NCBI GenBank assembly: GCA_045637505.1
Contig: JAZTZO010000007.1
Coordinates: 1 to 64,000 of the forward strand
Length of the DNA stretch: 64,000 bases
Reading direction: 5' to 3'
DNA from: RGIG4079 sp045637505
GTDB lineage: Bacteria > Bacteroidota > Bacteroidia > Bacteroidales > Muribaculaceae
The position numbers and the translations under genes were made by a program. Shown here in pieces: positions 28,355 to 37,529 of this stretch. Positions within the stretch are counted from its first letter, which is position 1. The number at the start of each line of letters is the position of its first letter. Below the pieces are notes generated by a model. The model searched no databases. It was not told the DNA's origin and saw only the letters and a program-made list of their open reading frames with translations.

Positions 28355-29665
28355 TTATTTATTGATTTTAGTTTCGTTTTGCAAAGTTACATTCTTTTTT
28401 TTGTTTTTGCGAGAAAAAAGGGATTTAACTGCTATAATAATCCAATTAAATAGTGATAATATAATCGTAATTGCAATAAAAGTTAAAGAAATATAGAAGA
28501 ATTGTTGTTTACCTTTAGGATGCAATAGCAAAAGAACATTTTCGTTATAGTTTGATGAAAAGATGTCGGATGGAATTGATGATAATGTTCGTTTCCATCT
28601 AATAATGCCATCTTCAAGGTATACAACCGCAATTTTGCCACGGGCAAGCTCTTTGATTGAAGTGTCTTCGGCTATATATATAGGCCATTGAGCCAAGGAT
28701 ATATCAGCCCAATGTTCAATTTTATCTTTGTCTTTTGTTGCAAAAATTCCAATTAAATTGCCGCCTTCATTAGTTATATAACTATTCATTTCATTTATTA
28801 AAGATGAATAAGAAATGTTGGCTTTTTCTATTTCGGGTATCAATATTAATAGTTGCTTACCTTTGTTAGATATTGTTTCGGCTGTTACATCATTATCATT
28901 AATGTCGTATATAATAAAATTATTATCGGCATTAATGTTGTTGATTGTTGACTCGGTCTCTACACGATCAACAAATGTCCAAGTACTATCTGGCAGATTA
29001 TTTACGCTAAATGACTGTTTTATTCCATTTTTTTCGTAGATAAATTCAAAATCAGAATTATCTTGAGAGAGATTGTTGACAAGAGGTGTCATCTCTTTAA
29101 AAGGGCGGAAATCAATTAGAGGTTGCACATTGTAACCAATGAAACCAATAATTAGTATATAAATATAACTAACTGATGCTACAGCCCATTGTACATATGG
29201 GTGAAATAATCCATTCTTTTTGTGATTATTTATGCATAAGTATATGATGCCAAATGAAATGAAGATATTTTTAATAAATGTGCCAATATTTGATATTATT
29301 AAGAAGTCACCAAAACAACCACAATCATCAACAGGATTAGCAATCATAATATATGCACTAAAAGGAAGCATCATGGCCATTATTGCAGTTCCTATCCATA
29401 CTGCAGTGCGCTTATAGCAACCGGCGAAAATCATTACCCCAATGACAAACTCTATTGCAGATAAAGACATTGCTGCAATAACTATGAGAGGACGAGTTAT
29501 CTCCCATCCCCATACATTGAGATATTGTTCAATTTTATATGTAAATCCCCACACATCTATCATCTTGGTTAACCCCGATATGATAAATGTGATACCTATA
29601 ATTATGCGTAATGCCCATATGATATAGGGCATTAACCGGGTGTTTAATTGAGTAAATTTGCTCAT
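28355..29665 (-). CDS. DoxX/MauE-like membrane protein with C-terminal redoxin-like domain
   Basis: 436 residues. The N-terminal half has about five membrane segments (starting at WALRIIIGITFIISGLTKMI) and a conserved loop DDCGCFGDF with a vicinal Cys pair, as in MauE/DoxX proteins linked to quinone-coupled thiol chemistry. The second half is periplasmic and thioredoxin-like in outline (LLILIPEIEKANISY; AVVYLEDGIIRWKR) but shows no CxxC. A further membrane helix lies near the C-terminus (FFYISLTFIAITIILSLF). Its start codon shares one nucleotide with the DUF1599 stop. Confidence 0.8.
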   Translation of the reverse strand: MSKFTQLNTRLMPYIIWALRIIIGITFIISGLTKMIDVWGFTYKIEQYLNVWGWEITRPLIVIAAMSLSAIEFVIGVMIFAGCYKRTAVWIGTAIMAMMLPFSAYIMIANPVDDCGCFGDFLIISNIGTFIKNIFISFGIIYLCINNHKKNGLFHPYVQWAVASVSYIYILIIGFIGYNVQPLIDFRPFKEMTPLVNNLSQDNSDFEFIYEKNGIKQSFSVNNLPDSTWTFVDRVETESTINNINADNNFIIYDINDNDVTAETISNKGKQLLILIPEIEKANISYSSLINEMNSYITNEGGNLIGIFATKDKDKIEHWADISLAQWPIYIAEDTSIKELARGKIAVVYLEDGIIRWKRTLSSIPSDIFSSNYNENVLLLLHPKGKQQFFYISLTFIAITIILSLFNWIIIAVKSLFSRKNKKKNVTLQNETKINK

Positions 29666-30210
29666 TATTGTTCTTTCTCGGTGAGCTTAATGATAGCGAA
29701 TACCGAATAATTTATCATGTCTTTATAGTTAGCATCAATGCCTTCTGATACTAAAGTTGCGCCATCATTGTCTTCAATCTGCTTGGTGCGTAGAATCTTC
29801 ATGAGGATTAGGTCGGTATAAGAGTATACCCTCATTGAACGCCATGCTTCATCGTAATCATGATTTTTTGCAATCATAAGAGCTTTGGTTTCAGCGATAA
29901 GCGTGTCATATAAATCTATAGCTTCTTCGGCAGACATATCCTCGGTTTCAGCATGTCCTTTTAGTAATTGAATTAACCCAATAATACCATAATTTACTAT
30001 GCCTATAAATTCGGGTAATATCCCCTCTCCTACTTTAGATTCTTTTTTAATCTCAAGCGAGCGAATGCGATTGGCTTTGATGAAGATTTGGTCGGTAATT
30101 GATGATGCACGCATAATGCGCCAAGCAGCACCATAGTCGTGAAGTTTTTTTACAAATAAGTCGCGACACATTTTCAATGCTGCGTCAAATTGAGCATTAG
30201 TATCTATCAT
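29665..30210 (-). CDS. DUF1599 family protein with internal duplication
   Basis: 181 residues. Two halves repeat the same pattern: KLHDYGAAWRIMRASSITDQ (about 22-41) and KNHDYDEAWRSMRVYSYTDL (about 117-136), each followed by a Lys/Arg-rich K...R...E helix. The family (DUF1599) has been linked to nucleotide-modification or MazG-like chemistry by others; no activity is shown here. First gene of the minus-strand operon containing tpiA and folE. Confidence 0.85.
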   Translation of the reverse strand: MIDTNAQFDAALKMCRDLFVKKLHDYGAAWRIMRASSITDQIFIKANRIRSLEIKKESKVGEGILPEFIGIVNYGIIGLIQLLKGHAETEDMSAEEAIDLYDTLIAETKALMIAKNHDYDEAWRSMRVYSYTDLILMKILRTKQIEDNDGATLVSEGIDANYKDMINYSVFAIIKLTEKEQ

Positions 30211-30247
30211 ATCTATTATTATTGTTGTTGTGGGTAAAATACTTCTA

Positions 30248-30255
30248 CAAAGTTA
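30248..30255 (-). promoter_or_regulatory. -7 box for the DUF1599-tpiA-folE operon
   Basis: TAACTTTG on the minus strand, 38 nt before the DUF1599 start. No clear -33 element. Confidence 0.5.
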
Positions 30256-30328
30256 CACAATTTATTATATAAAAACCGAGAATAAAAGAAAATATTGATA
30301 ATCTTAATGCAGATTGAATTAAAAGCAT

Positions 30329-30336
30329 TATTTTTG
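30329..30336 (+). promoter_or_regulatory. -7 box for the DUF5606-like gene
   Basis: TATTTTTG, 36 nt before the ATG at 30372. Confidence 0.4.
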
Positions 30337-30371
30337 CAATATAATTCCAAAAATTAAATTCTAAATAGATT

Positions 30372-30788
30372 ATGTTAAAAACAGTATTGTCAATATCAGG
30401 ACGCCCTGGATTGTATAAATTAGTGAGTCAAGGAAAAAATATGTTGATTGTGGAAGCAATAGGCAATGGAAAACGATTGCCTGCTTATGCTCACGATAAG
30501 ATTATATCTCTCGGAGATATTGCAATTTATACATTAGAAGAAGATATTCCATTGGCGGAAGTATTTGATTCAATTAAGGAAAAAAATGAAGGAAAAACTG
30601 TTGATGTAAAAGCGATGAAAAACGACAAAGAAATTCGCGAATATTTTGCAACAGTATTGCCCGACTTTGATGATGAACGAGTCTATACTAATGATATTAA
30701 GAAGGTGTTTAGCTGGTATAATATTTTAGTAGAAGCAGGAATGACAGACTTTAAACCTGCTGAAGCAGAGGAAATCAACGAAAAGTAA
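30372..30788 (+). CDS. DUF5606-like conserved Bacteroidetes protein
   Basis: 138 residues, no signal or membrane segment. The N-terminal half has the conserved LSISGRPGLYKLVSQGKNML and a small beta-barrel-like pattern (VEAIGNGKRLPAYA). The C-terminal half is helical (DIKKVFSWYNILVEAGMTDF). The family is widespread in Bacteroidetes and has no established function. Monocistronic, bounded by a strong terminator. Confidence 0.8.
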   Translation: MLKTVLSISGRPGLYKLVSQGKNMLIVEAIGNGKRLPAYAHDKIISLGDIAIYTLEEDIPLAEVFDSIKEKNEGKTVDVKAMKNDKEIREYFATVLPDFDDERVYTNDIKKVFSWYNILVEAGMTDFKPAEAEEINEK

Positions 30789-30803
30789 TTTGTTATATAT
30801 GAT

Positions 30804-30836
30804 AAAAAGCTATCAGAATTTATCTGATAGCTTTTT
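30804..30836. terminator. Bidirectional terminator between the DUF5606-like gene and lon
   Basis: A 14-bp perfect stem AAAAAGCTATCAGA / TCTGATAGCTTTTT with a 5-nt loop. Confidence 0.9.
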
Positions 30837-30855
30837 ATTTGAATGGTGCGTTGTT

Positions 30856-33288
30856 TTAATCAAATTTTATTGCGTCAATTGCAACTTCATTTGTTATTGC
30901 TATATTGAATACCTCAAGCATAGTGTTTACATAGTGGAATGTGAGTCCTTTAATGTACATTTCGCTAATATCTTCAACATCTTTTCGGTTGTCGGCAGAT
31001 AGGATTATATCGGTAATGCCGGCACGCTTGGCCGCCAATATTTTCTCCTTTATACCTCCAACAGGAAGCACTTTGCCTCTAAGAGTGATTTCTCCAGTCA
31101 TTGCGGTGCGTGCTTTTACTTTGCGTTGTAGGAAGGTTGATACAATAGATGTTGCCATTGTGATACCTGCAGAGGGACCATCTTTGGGTATTGCACCTTC
31201 GGGAGCGTGAATGTGAAGATTGAACTTATCAAAACGGTCAAGAGGAATGTTGAGAGTATCGGCATGCGATTTTACATATTGTAATGCAATAACGGCAGAC
31301 TCTTTCATCACGTCACCCAAATTTCCTGTTAAAGTAAGTTTTTCGCCTTTGCCCTTGGCTAATGAAGACTCAATAAATAATATTTCACCTCCTACTGATG
31401 TCCATGCAAGACCGGTTACAACACCAGCAAAGTCATTACCTTCATATCGGTCTTTATTATGAGATTTAATTCCAAGAAGTGGTTTTAAATCCTTTTGTTT
31501 AATTTCAGTAGAATATTCTTTGCCACTCATTTTGTTGAGGACAATTTTACGAATAATTGAAGATAGTTTCTTTTCAAGTTGACGCACACCACTTTCGGAT
31601 GTATAACATTCAATGATTGTAGTTAGTGCGTCATCGGAAAATTTAATTTCGCCAGGCGTAAAACTATGTTCGGCTGCGATGCGAGGGATGAGGTGGCGAC
31701 GAGCAATTTCTACTTTCTCTTCGATAAGATAGCCCGAAATATCAATAATTTCCATGCGGTCGAGCAATGGTTGAGAAAGAGTAGAAAGCGTATTAGCTGT
31801 TGCTATGAATAAAACTTTGGAAAGGTCATAATCAACATCAATATAGTTGTCATGGAAGTGGCAATTTTGTTCTGGGTCTAATACTTCAAGGAGAGCTGCA
31901 GAAGGGTCTCCTTTGAAGTCTTGCCCTATTTTATCAATTTCGTCGAGAAGAAGAACGGGGTTAGAAGAACCACTGCGTTTCATTGCATCAATGATGCGAC
32001 CTGGCATGGCTCCTATATATGTGCGACGGTGACCTCGAATTTCGGCTTCGTCGTGAAGTCCACCAAGTGAAACGCGTTGATATTTGCGTCCCAAAGCTTT
32101 TGCTATTGATTGCCCAAGAGAAGTCTTCCCTACTCCAGGAGCTCCACAAAGGCATAATATTGGAGCTTTCCCGCCAGGAGTATTCATGAGAACAGCAAGT
32201 TGCTCTAGGATACGGTCTTTAACCTTGTCAAGTCCATAATGGTCATCATTGAGAATCTCTTCGGCTTTTTTGAAGTCGGTGTTGAGAGGTGATTCATTAT
32301 TCCATGGGAGATCTAGAAGAGTTTCAAGATAAGTGAATTGGATTGAATAGTCGGGGCTTTGAGGGTTGAGACGACGAAGTTTCTCAAGTTCTTTGTCGAA
32401 TGCTTTTGCGACGTGTTCGGGAAATTGCACTTTGTCGGCTCGAGCACGAAGATTGTCAGCATCGTCGCTATCACCATATAGTTCTTGGCGTATTGTTTCC
32501 ATTTGTTGATGAAGGAATACATTACGTTGTTGTTCATCAAGCGATTTTCGAGCACGTTTTTGGATGTCGCGGCTTATTTCTACCATTTGCTCGTTGCGAG
32601 ATAATTCGGTCAATAAAGCGAATGCTCTATCTTTTACACGATTTTGGGCTAACAACGATTGACGGAATTCAACATCAAACGGAAGATGAGATGAAATGAG
32701 ATTGATTAATCCAACGGGGTCAGGAAAATTGGCAATGTTAAACACTAATTCATTAGGTCCTTCGCTCGTTTTCTTTAATATATTTAATGTTGAATCTTTT
32801 ATTGTTGATGAAAGAGCAATAAACTCCTTGTCATTGTTTCGGGGGTTAGTGTCTTTTATTGGTTTTACTTTTGCACAAAGTTCAGTTTGTGGGATGGTGG
32901 AACCAATGCCATTTCCAAGAATTTTGAATTTCCCACGAGCACGAACTATTGCAGTATGCGATCCATCGGGGAGATTAAACACCTTTAATACATCAGCAAA
33001 AACGCCGTATTTGAATAGTCCATTTGTTACAGATGGATTGTCATCATCGGCATCAAGTTGACATACAATACCAATAGGAATTTGTTTTTTGGAGGCTATC
33101 TCTGCAGTAGTGCGAGAGTTTGGACGCACTAATGAGATAGGTATTGTAACCCCTGGGAATAATACGAGATTACGAGTGGCTAATATAGGAAGGTCATCAA
33201 CCGCAGGCTCAGTATTAAATGCAGTTGCGTCAATGTCAATTTGTCCAATAGAAACTATTGCATGGTTATCGTCGTTGCTGTGGCTCAT
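30856..33288 (-). CDS. lon: ATP-dependent protease Lon
   Basis: An 810-residue AAA+ protease degrading misfolded and regulatory proteins. The N-terminal substrate domain starts near LPILATRNLVLFPGVTIPIS. Walker A is GAPGVGKTSLGQSIA, and Walker B is near NPVLLLDEIDKIG. The Ser/Lys dyad is at about Ser706 (DGPSAGITM) and Lys747 (GGIKEKIL). Length is normal. No consensus housekeeping promoter was found in the 248-nt gap upstream, which could reflect alternative-sigma or heat-shock control (inference). Confidence 0.97.
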   Translation of the reverse strand: MSHSNDDNHAIVSIGQIDIDATAFNTEPAVDDLPILATRNLVLFPGVTIPISLVRPNSRTTAEIASKKQIPIGIVCQLDADDDNPSVTNGLFKYGVFADVLKVFNLPDGSHTAIVRARGKFKILGNGIGSTIPQTELCAKVKPIKDTNPRNNDKEFIALSSTIKDSTLNILKKTSEGPNELVFNIANFPDPVGLINLISSHLPFDVEFRQSLLAQNRVKDRAFALLTELSRNEQMVEISRDIQKRARKSLDEQQRNVFLHQQMETIRQELYGDSDDADNLRARADKVQFPEHVAKAFDKELEKLRRLNPQSPDYSIQFTYLETLLDLPWNNESPLNTDFKKAEEILNDDHYGLDKVKDRILEQLAVLMNTPGGKAPILCLCGAPGVGKTSLGQSIAKALGRKYQRVSLGGLHDEAEIRGHRRTYIGAMPGRIIDAMKRSGSSNPVLLLDEIDKIGQDFKGDPSAALLEVLDPEQNCHFHDNYIDVDYDLSKVLFIATANTLSTLSQPLLDRMEIIDISGYLIEEKVEIARRHLIPRIAAEHSFTPGEIKFSDDALTTIIECYTSESGVRQLEKKLSSIIRKIVLNKMSGKEYSTEIKQKDLKPLLGIKSHNKDRYEGNDFAGVVTGLAWTSVGGEILFIESSLAKGKGEKLTLTGNLGDVMKESAVIALQYVKSHADTLNIPLDRFDKFNLHIHAPEGAIPKDGPSAGITMATSIVSTFLQRKVKARTAMTGEITLRGKVLPVGGIKEKILAAKRAGITDIILSADNRKDVEDISEMYIKGLTFHYVNTMLEVFNIAITNEVAIDAIKFD

Positions 33289-33451
33289 TATAATTAATGT
33301 TATATAAAAATATTCTCTATAGTGTTTGCATTAGTTATAGCAAAATGAGTGCCAAAAATTGAAATATAAAACGAAAAACATGAAAAAGTTGTAATTTGCT
33401 ACCAAAATTGTTTAAAAACAAAAATAATGTTTAGAAACATATTGAAAAAAG

Positions 33452-33481
33452 TTTGCAAATTCAAAAATAATGACTATTTTG
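33452..33481 (+). promoter_or_regulatory. Promoter for the EF-G paralogue
   Basis: TTTG (33452-33455), an 18-nt spacer, then CTATTTTG (33474-33481), a near match to TAnnTTTG. It leaves a ~48-nt leader. Confidence 0.55.
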
Positions 33482-33536
33482 CGGTCGTTTTGACAAACTA
33501 ACTAACAAAAATAATTAATCATTAAATCTAAATAGT

Positions 33537-35696
33537 ATGAAAGTTTACGAAACAAAAGAAATTAAGAACATCGCTTTGCTTGGTAGCAAAGGCTCTGGTA
33601 AAACCACACTCGCTGAAGCAATGCTTTACGAGTGTGGAGTTATAAAACGTCGCGGAACAGTTGATGCAAAAAATACTGTGTGTGACTATTTTCCGGTTGA
33701 AAAAGAATATGGTTACTCTGTTTTTTCAACCGTTTTTTATGCTGAGTTTCTTGGAAAGAAGCTAAATATGATTGATTGCCCTGGAGGCGATGATTTTGTT
33801 GGAGGTGCAATTACAGCGTTGAATGTTACAGATACTGGTGTTATTGTAATAAATGGTCAATATGGTGTTGAGGTGGGTACTCAAAACATATTCCGTACTA
33901 CTGCAAAATTAAAAAAACCTGTTATCTTTGCAATGAATCAGCTCGATGGTGAAAAAGCTGATTACGACAATGTCCTTGAACAAATGAAAGAGGTGTTTGG
34001 GAACAAAGTTGTTCCTATTCAATACCCTTTGTCATGTGGAGCTGGATTTAATTCAATGATTGATGTGCTTTTGATGAAAAAGTATTCATGGGGTCCAGAA
34101 GGTGGTGTCCCTACGATTGAAGAAATCCCTGCTGAAGAAATGGAAAAAGCCAAAGAATTACATCAACAATTAGTTGAGGCTGCTGCTGAAAACGATGAAA
34201 CATTGATGGAAAAATTCTTTGATCAAGGTCATCTAACCGAAGACGAAATGCGTGAAGGTATTCGAAAAGGTTTGGTTGATCGCTCAATTTTCCCTGTATT
34301 TTGCGTAAGTGCTGAAAAAGATATGGGCGTGCGCCGTATGATGGAATTTTTAGGAAATGTTGTTCCATTTGTTGAAGATATGCCTATTCCAGTTGATGCT
34401 AATGGAAAAGAAGTTAAACCTGATTCTAATGGCCCATTGAGTTTGTTTGTATTTAAAACAACAGTAGAACCACACATTGGTGAAGTTAGTTATTTCAAAG
34501 TAATGTCGGGTACATTGTCGGCTGGAGCTGACCTTGATAACGTTACTCGTGGCTCAAAAGAACGCTTCGCTCAAATTAACTGTGTGTGTGGTCAAATTAA
34601 GACTCCTGTAGATAAACTTTGTGCTGGTGATATTGGCGCAACTGTGAAGATGAAGGATGTTCGCACAGGAAATACATTAAATGAAAAAGGTTGTGAGTTC
34701 TCTTACGATGGATTTATTAAGTATCCAGCACCAAAATATCAACGTGCAGTACGTCCAGTAACCGAAAGTGATGCTGAAAAGTTGAGCGCTATCCTCACTC
34801 GTATGCATGAAGAAGATCCAACTTGGGTTGTTGAGCAATCTAAAGAGTTGAAGCAAGTTATATTATCTGGTCAAGGAGAATTCCATCTTCGTACGTTGAA
34901 ATGGCGTGTTGAAAACAATGACAAATTGCCTATTGTATATGAAGAACCAAAGATTCCATATCGCGAAACTATAACAAAGGCTTCACGTGCTGATTATCGT
35001 CATAAAAAACAATCAGGTGGTGCTGGTCAATTTGGTGAAGTACATTTGATTATTGAGCCATATACAGAAGGAATGCCTGCTCCCGATACATATAAATTTG
35101 GTAGCCAAGAATTTAAGATGAATATCCGCGATACTCAAGAAATTCCATTGGATTGGGGTGGTAAGCTCGTAGTTCATAACTGTATTGTTGGTGGTGCTAT
35201 TGATGCTCGTTTTATTCCTGCTATTGTAAAAGGCTTGATGGATAGAATGGAACAAGGTCCATTGACAGGTTCTTATGCTCGCGATGTTAGAGTTTGCATT
35301 TATGATGGTAAGATGCACCCCGTAGATTCAAATGAAATTTCTTTCCGCTTAGCTGGTAGAAATGCATTTAGTGAAGCTTTCCGTAGTGCTAATCCTAAGA
35401 TTCTCGAACCAGTATATGATGTTGAAGTAATGGTTCCTGGTGATGTAATGGGTGATGTTATGAGTGATCTACAAGGTCGTCGTGCAATTATTATGGGCAT
35501 GGAAAGTGAAAGCGGATTTGAAAAGATTAGTGCAAAAGTTCCGTTAAAAGAAATGTCGTCATATTCAACTGCATTAAGTTCAATTACTGGTGGACGTTCT
35601 TCATTTACAATGAAGTTTGCTTCATATGAACTTGTTCCTGGCGATGTACAAGAAAAATTGCTTAAAGAATATGCTGAAACTCAATCAGAAGATTAA
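33537..35696 (+). CDS. Elongation factor G paralogue with degenerate GTPase motifs (EF-G2 type)
   Basis: 719 residues with full EF-G layout: G domain, domain II (about 300-390), III-V (FRETITKASRADYRHKKQSG region to the C-terminus). G-domain motifs depart from canonical EF-G. G1 is GSKGSGKTT (16-24) where EF-G normally has GHIDAGKTT. G3 is DCPGG (80-84), with Gly in place of the catalytic His of DTPGH. G4 is NQLD (134-137) instead of NKMD. The switch I RGITI motif is absent (EYGYSV). This matches the Bacteroides EF-G paralogue (EF-G2) reported to act without GTP hydrolysis under carbon limitation; orthology is inferred. Monocistronic. Confidence 0.9.
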   Translation: MKVYETKEIKNIALLGSKGSGKTTLAEAMLYECGVIKRRGTVDAKNTVCDYFPVEKEYGYSVFSTVFYAEFLGKKLNMIDCPGGDDFVGGAITALNVTDTGVIVINGQYGVEVGTQNIFRTTAKLKKPVIFAMNQLDGEKADYDNVLEQMKEVFGNKVVPIQYPLSCGAGFNSMIDVLLMKKYSWGPEGGVPTIEEIPAEEMEKAKELHQQLVEAAAENDETLMEKFFDQGHLTEDEMREGIRKGLVDRSIFPVFCVSAEKDMGVRRMMEFLGNVVPFVEDMPIPVDANGKEVKPDSNGPLSLFVFKTTVEPHIGEVSYFKVMSGTLSAGADLDNVTRGSKERFAQINCVCGQIKTPVDKLCAGDIGATVKMKDVRTGNTLNEKGCEFSYDGFIKYPAPKYQRAVRPVTESDAEKLSAILTRMHEEDPTWVVEQSKELKQVILSGQGEFHLRTLKWRVENNDKLPIVYEEPKIPYRETITKASRADYRHKKQSGGAGQFGEVHLIIEPYTEGMPAPDTYKFGSQEFKMNIRDTQEIPLDWGGKLVVHNCIVGGAIDARFIPAIVKGLMDRMEQGPLTGSYARDVRVCIYDGKMHPVDSNEISFRLAGRNAFSEAFRSANPKILEPVYDVEVMVPGDVMGDVMSDLQGRRAIIMGMESESGFEKISAKVPLKEMSSYSTALSSITGGRSSFTMKFASYELVPGDVQEKLLKEYAETQSED

Positions 35697-35716
35697 CTTC
35701 TGTTAATCAAATAAAT

Positions 35717-35750
35717 AATAGAGCCATTCTTGAAAAAGAATGGCTCTATT
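35717..35750. terminator. Bidirectional terminator between the EF-G paralogue and mlaF
   Basis: A 15-bp perfect stem AATAGAGCCATTCTT / AAGAATGGCTCTATT with loop GAAA. Confidence 0.9.
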
Positions 35751-35784
35751 ATTTTATAATAATGATAATATTAAACGCGTTATT

Positions 35785-36552
35785 CTATTTTTTAGTTTCA
35801 ACAATGTATTTCTTGACCTCTTGGAAGAGATTTGTAGCAAATACGAAATCATTAAGCGCTTGGTTGTCGCTATTGTAGATTTGAGACATATCCCCTACCC
35901 ATTCGCGATGGCCTTTATTTAGAAATATAATATTTTCTCCAATGCCTAACACAGAGTTCATGTCGTGTGTGTTGATAATAGTTGTCATATTATATTCGTG
36001 GGTAATGTCACTAAGGAGTTCATCAATCAAGATTGATGTTTTAGGGTCAAGGCCTGAGTTGGGCTCATCACAAAACAAATATTTAGGATTCATAGCAATG
36101 GCGCGAGCAATTGCAACACGTTTTTGCATACCTCCAGATAACTCTGAGGGGTATTTTTTATCAGCACCTTTAAGGTTAACACGCTCAATACAAAATAGTG
36201 CTCTATCGCGCATTTCGGCTTGAGACATTTTTGTGAACATTACAAGTGGAAACATTACGTTACCTAACACTGTCTCGGAATCAAATAAGGCTGAGCCTTG
36301 AAATAGCATACCGATTTCTTTACGTAACTCTTTCTTTTGATTGGTATCCATCTTCAACAAATCACGTCCATCATAAGAAATCTCGCCACTTTCGGGTGTT
36401 ACTAATCCAACTATTGATTTCATCAAAACAGTTTTCCCTGATCCACTTTGACCAATAATCAAATTGGTTTTTCCATCGTGGAAAGTCGCATCTACACTAT
36501 GAAGGATTGTTTTGTCGTCAAATGATTTTATTACGTTTTTAACCTGTATCAT
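35785..36552 (-). CDS. mlaF: ABC transporter ATP-binding protein, MlaF-like
   Basis: A 255-residue ATPase. Walker A is GQSGSGKTVLMKSI, signature LSGGMQKRVAIARAI, Walker B YLFCDEPNSGLDP and the H-loop INTHDMNSV. The GMQKR signature and the C-terminal extension are characteristic of MlaF, which powers phospholipid transport between the membranes. Its start overlaps the mlaE stop by 4 nt. Confidence 0.9.
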   Translation of the reverse strand: MIQVKNVIKSFDDKTILHSVDATFHDGKTNLIIGQSGSGKTVLMKSIVGLVTPESGEISYDGRDLLKMDTNQKKELRKEIGMLFQGSALFDSETVLGNVMFPLVMFTKMSQAEMRDRALFCIERVNLKGADKKYPSELSGGMQKRVAIARAIAMNPKYLFCDEPNSGLDPKTSILIDELLSDITHEYNMTTIINTHDMNSVLGIGENIIFLNKGHREWVGDMSQIYNSDNQALNDFVFATNLFQEVKKYIVETKK

Positions 36553-37298
36553 TGTAATAATAGTTTAGTGAGGATAACGTCAAATAATAGTATGAGAATG
36601 CTGCTTGTAACAACGGCATTGGTGCTTGATTTACCTACATCAAGTGCACCGCCCTTTACATAATAACCGAAAAATGATGCAACAGACGAAATAATAAATG
36701 CAAAAACCAAAGATTTGATAATTCCATACCACACGTACCATTGTATAAACATTGTTTGCATCCCATAAATATATCTTGAAACAGGTATTATGTCAGTAAA
36801 AAGTGCAATTATGTAACCACCAACAAGAGAAGTCCCCATACAGAATACCACAAGTACTGGCATAAATAATATGAACGCAACAATTTTGGGCAAGACGAGG
36901 AAATTAGCTGAATTCACTCCCATAATCTCAAGAGCATCAATTTGTTCGGTAACTCTCATTGTCCCTATTTCAGACGCAATATTAGAGCCAACTTTACCCG
37001 CAAGAATAAGGCATAGAATTGATGATGAAAATTCAAGAAGAATAATCTCACGAGTTGCCATACCAACTGCATATGCAGGAATTAAAGGAGACATGATATT
37101 GAGTTGCATTTGAATGGTAATAACAGCTCCAATAAAAAGAGAAATGACAAGTACCAGTGGAATTGAATCAACACCAAGTTTTGAAATTTCGGTTATCGTA
37201 CGACGAAAGAAAACATTCCACTTATCGGGAAGCGCAAAAATGCGTTTTATAAAAAGGCAATATTTGCCAAATGTTGCTAAAGAATCGGTTAATACCAT
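36549..37298 (-). CDS. mlaE: ABC transporter permease, MlaE-like
   Basis: 249 residues. The hallmark MlaE fold is seen: an N-terminal amphipathic region, then several helices with VISLFIGAVITIQMQ and a conserved EFSSSILCLILAGKVGSNIA segment, followed by GTMRVTEQIDALEIMGVN. It probably pairs with the MlaF-like ATPase. No MCE-domain (MlaD) gene is adjacent on the visible side, which differs from the Proteobacterial operon. Confidence 0.9.
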   Translation of the reverse strand: MVLTDSLATFGKYCLFIKRIFALPDKWNVFFRRTITEISKLGVDSIPLVLVISLFIGAVITIQMQLNIMSPLIPAYAVGMATREIILLEFSSSILCLILAGKVGSNIASEIGTMRVTEQIDALEIMGVNSANFLVLPKIVAFILFMPVLVVFCMGTSLVGGYIIALFTDIIPVSRYIYGMQTMFIQWYVWYGIIKSLVFAFIISSVASFFGYYVKGGALDVGKSSTNAVVTSSILILLFDVILTKLLLQ

Positions 37299-37317
37299 AT
37301 ATTTTATATTTATTATG

Positions 37318-37325
37318 CAAAGTTA
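37318..37325 (-). promoter_or_regulatory. -7 box for mlaEF
   Basis: TAACTTTG on the minus strand, 20 nt before the mlaE start; no clear -33. Confidence 0.5.
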
Positions 37326-37529
37326 GTGATTTTTCTTGAAAATAGTGGATATTTGGGTTGAAGCTATATGTCATTTTATCTTAAAAGGCAACTAAATAGG
37401 TAAAAATAGCGACAATGATAATGTAATGTGGTGTTTTTTTATTAATTTCGTGTGTTATTTTACAATTTTCTATAATGTGTTAAATAGCGATATAACTTAA
37501 CAACAATCAAAATTGTTTGAAATTAAGAT

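Noticed and set aside
32900..33360. CIRCE-type heat-shock operator upstream of lon
   Set aside because: Only one half-like GAGTGCCAA is near 33349; the inverted partner at the required spacing is absent.
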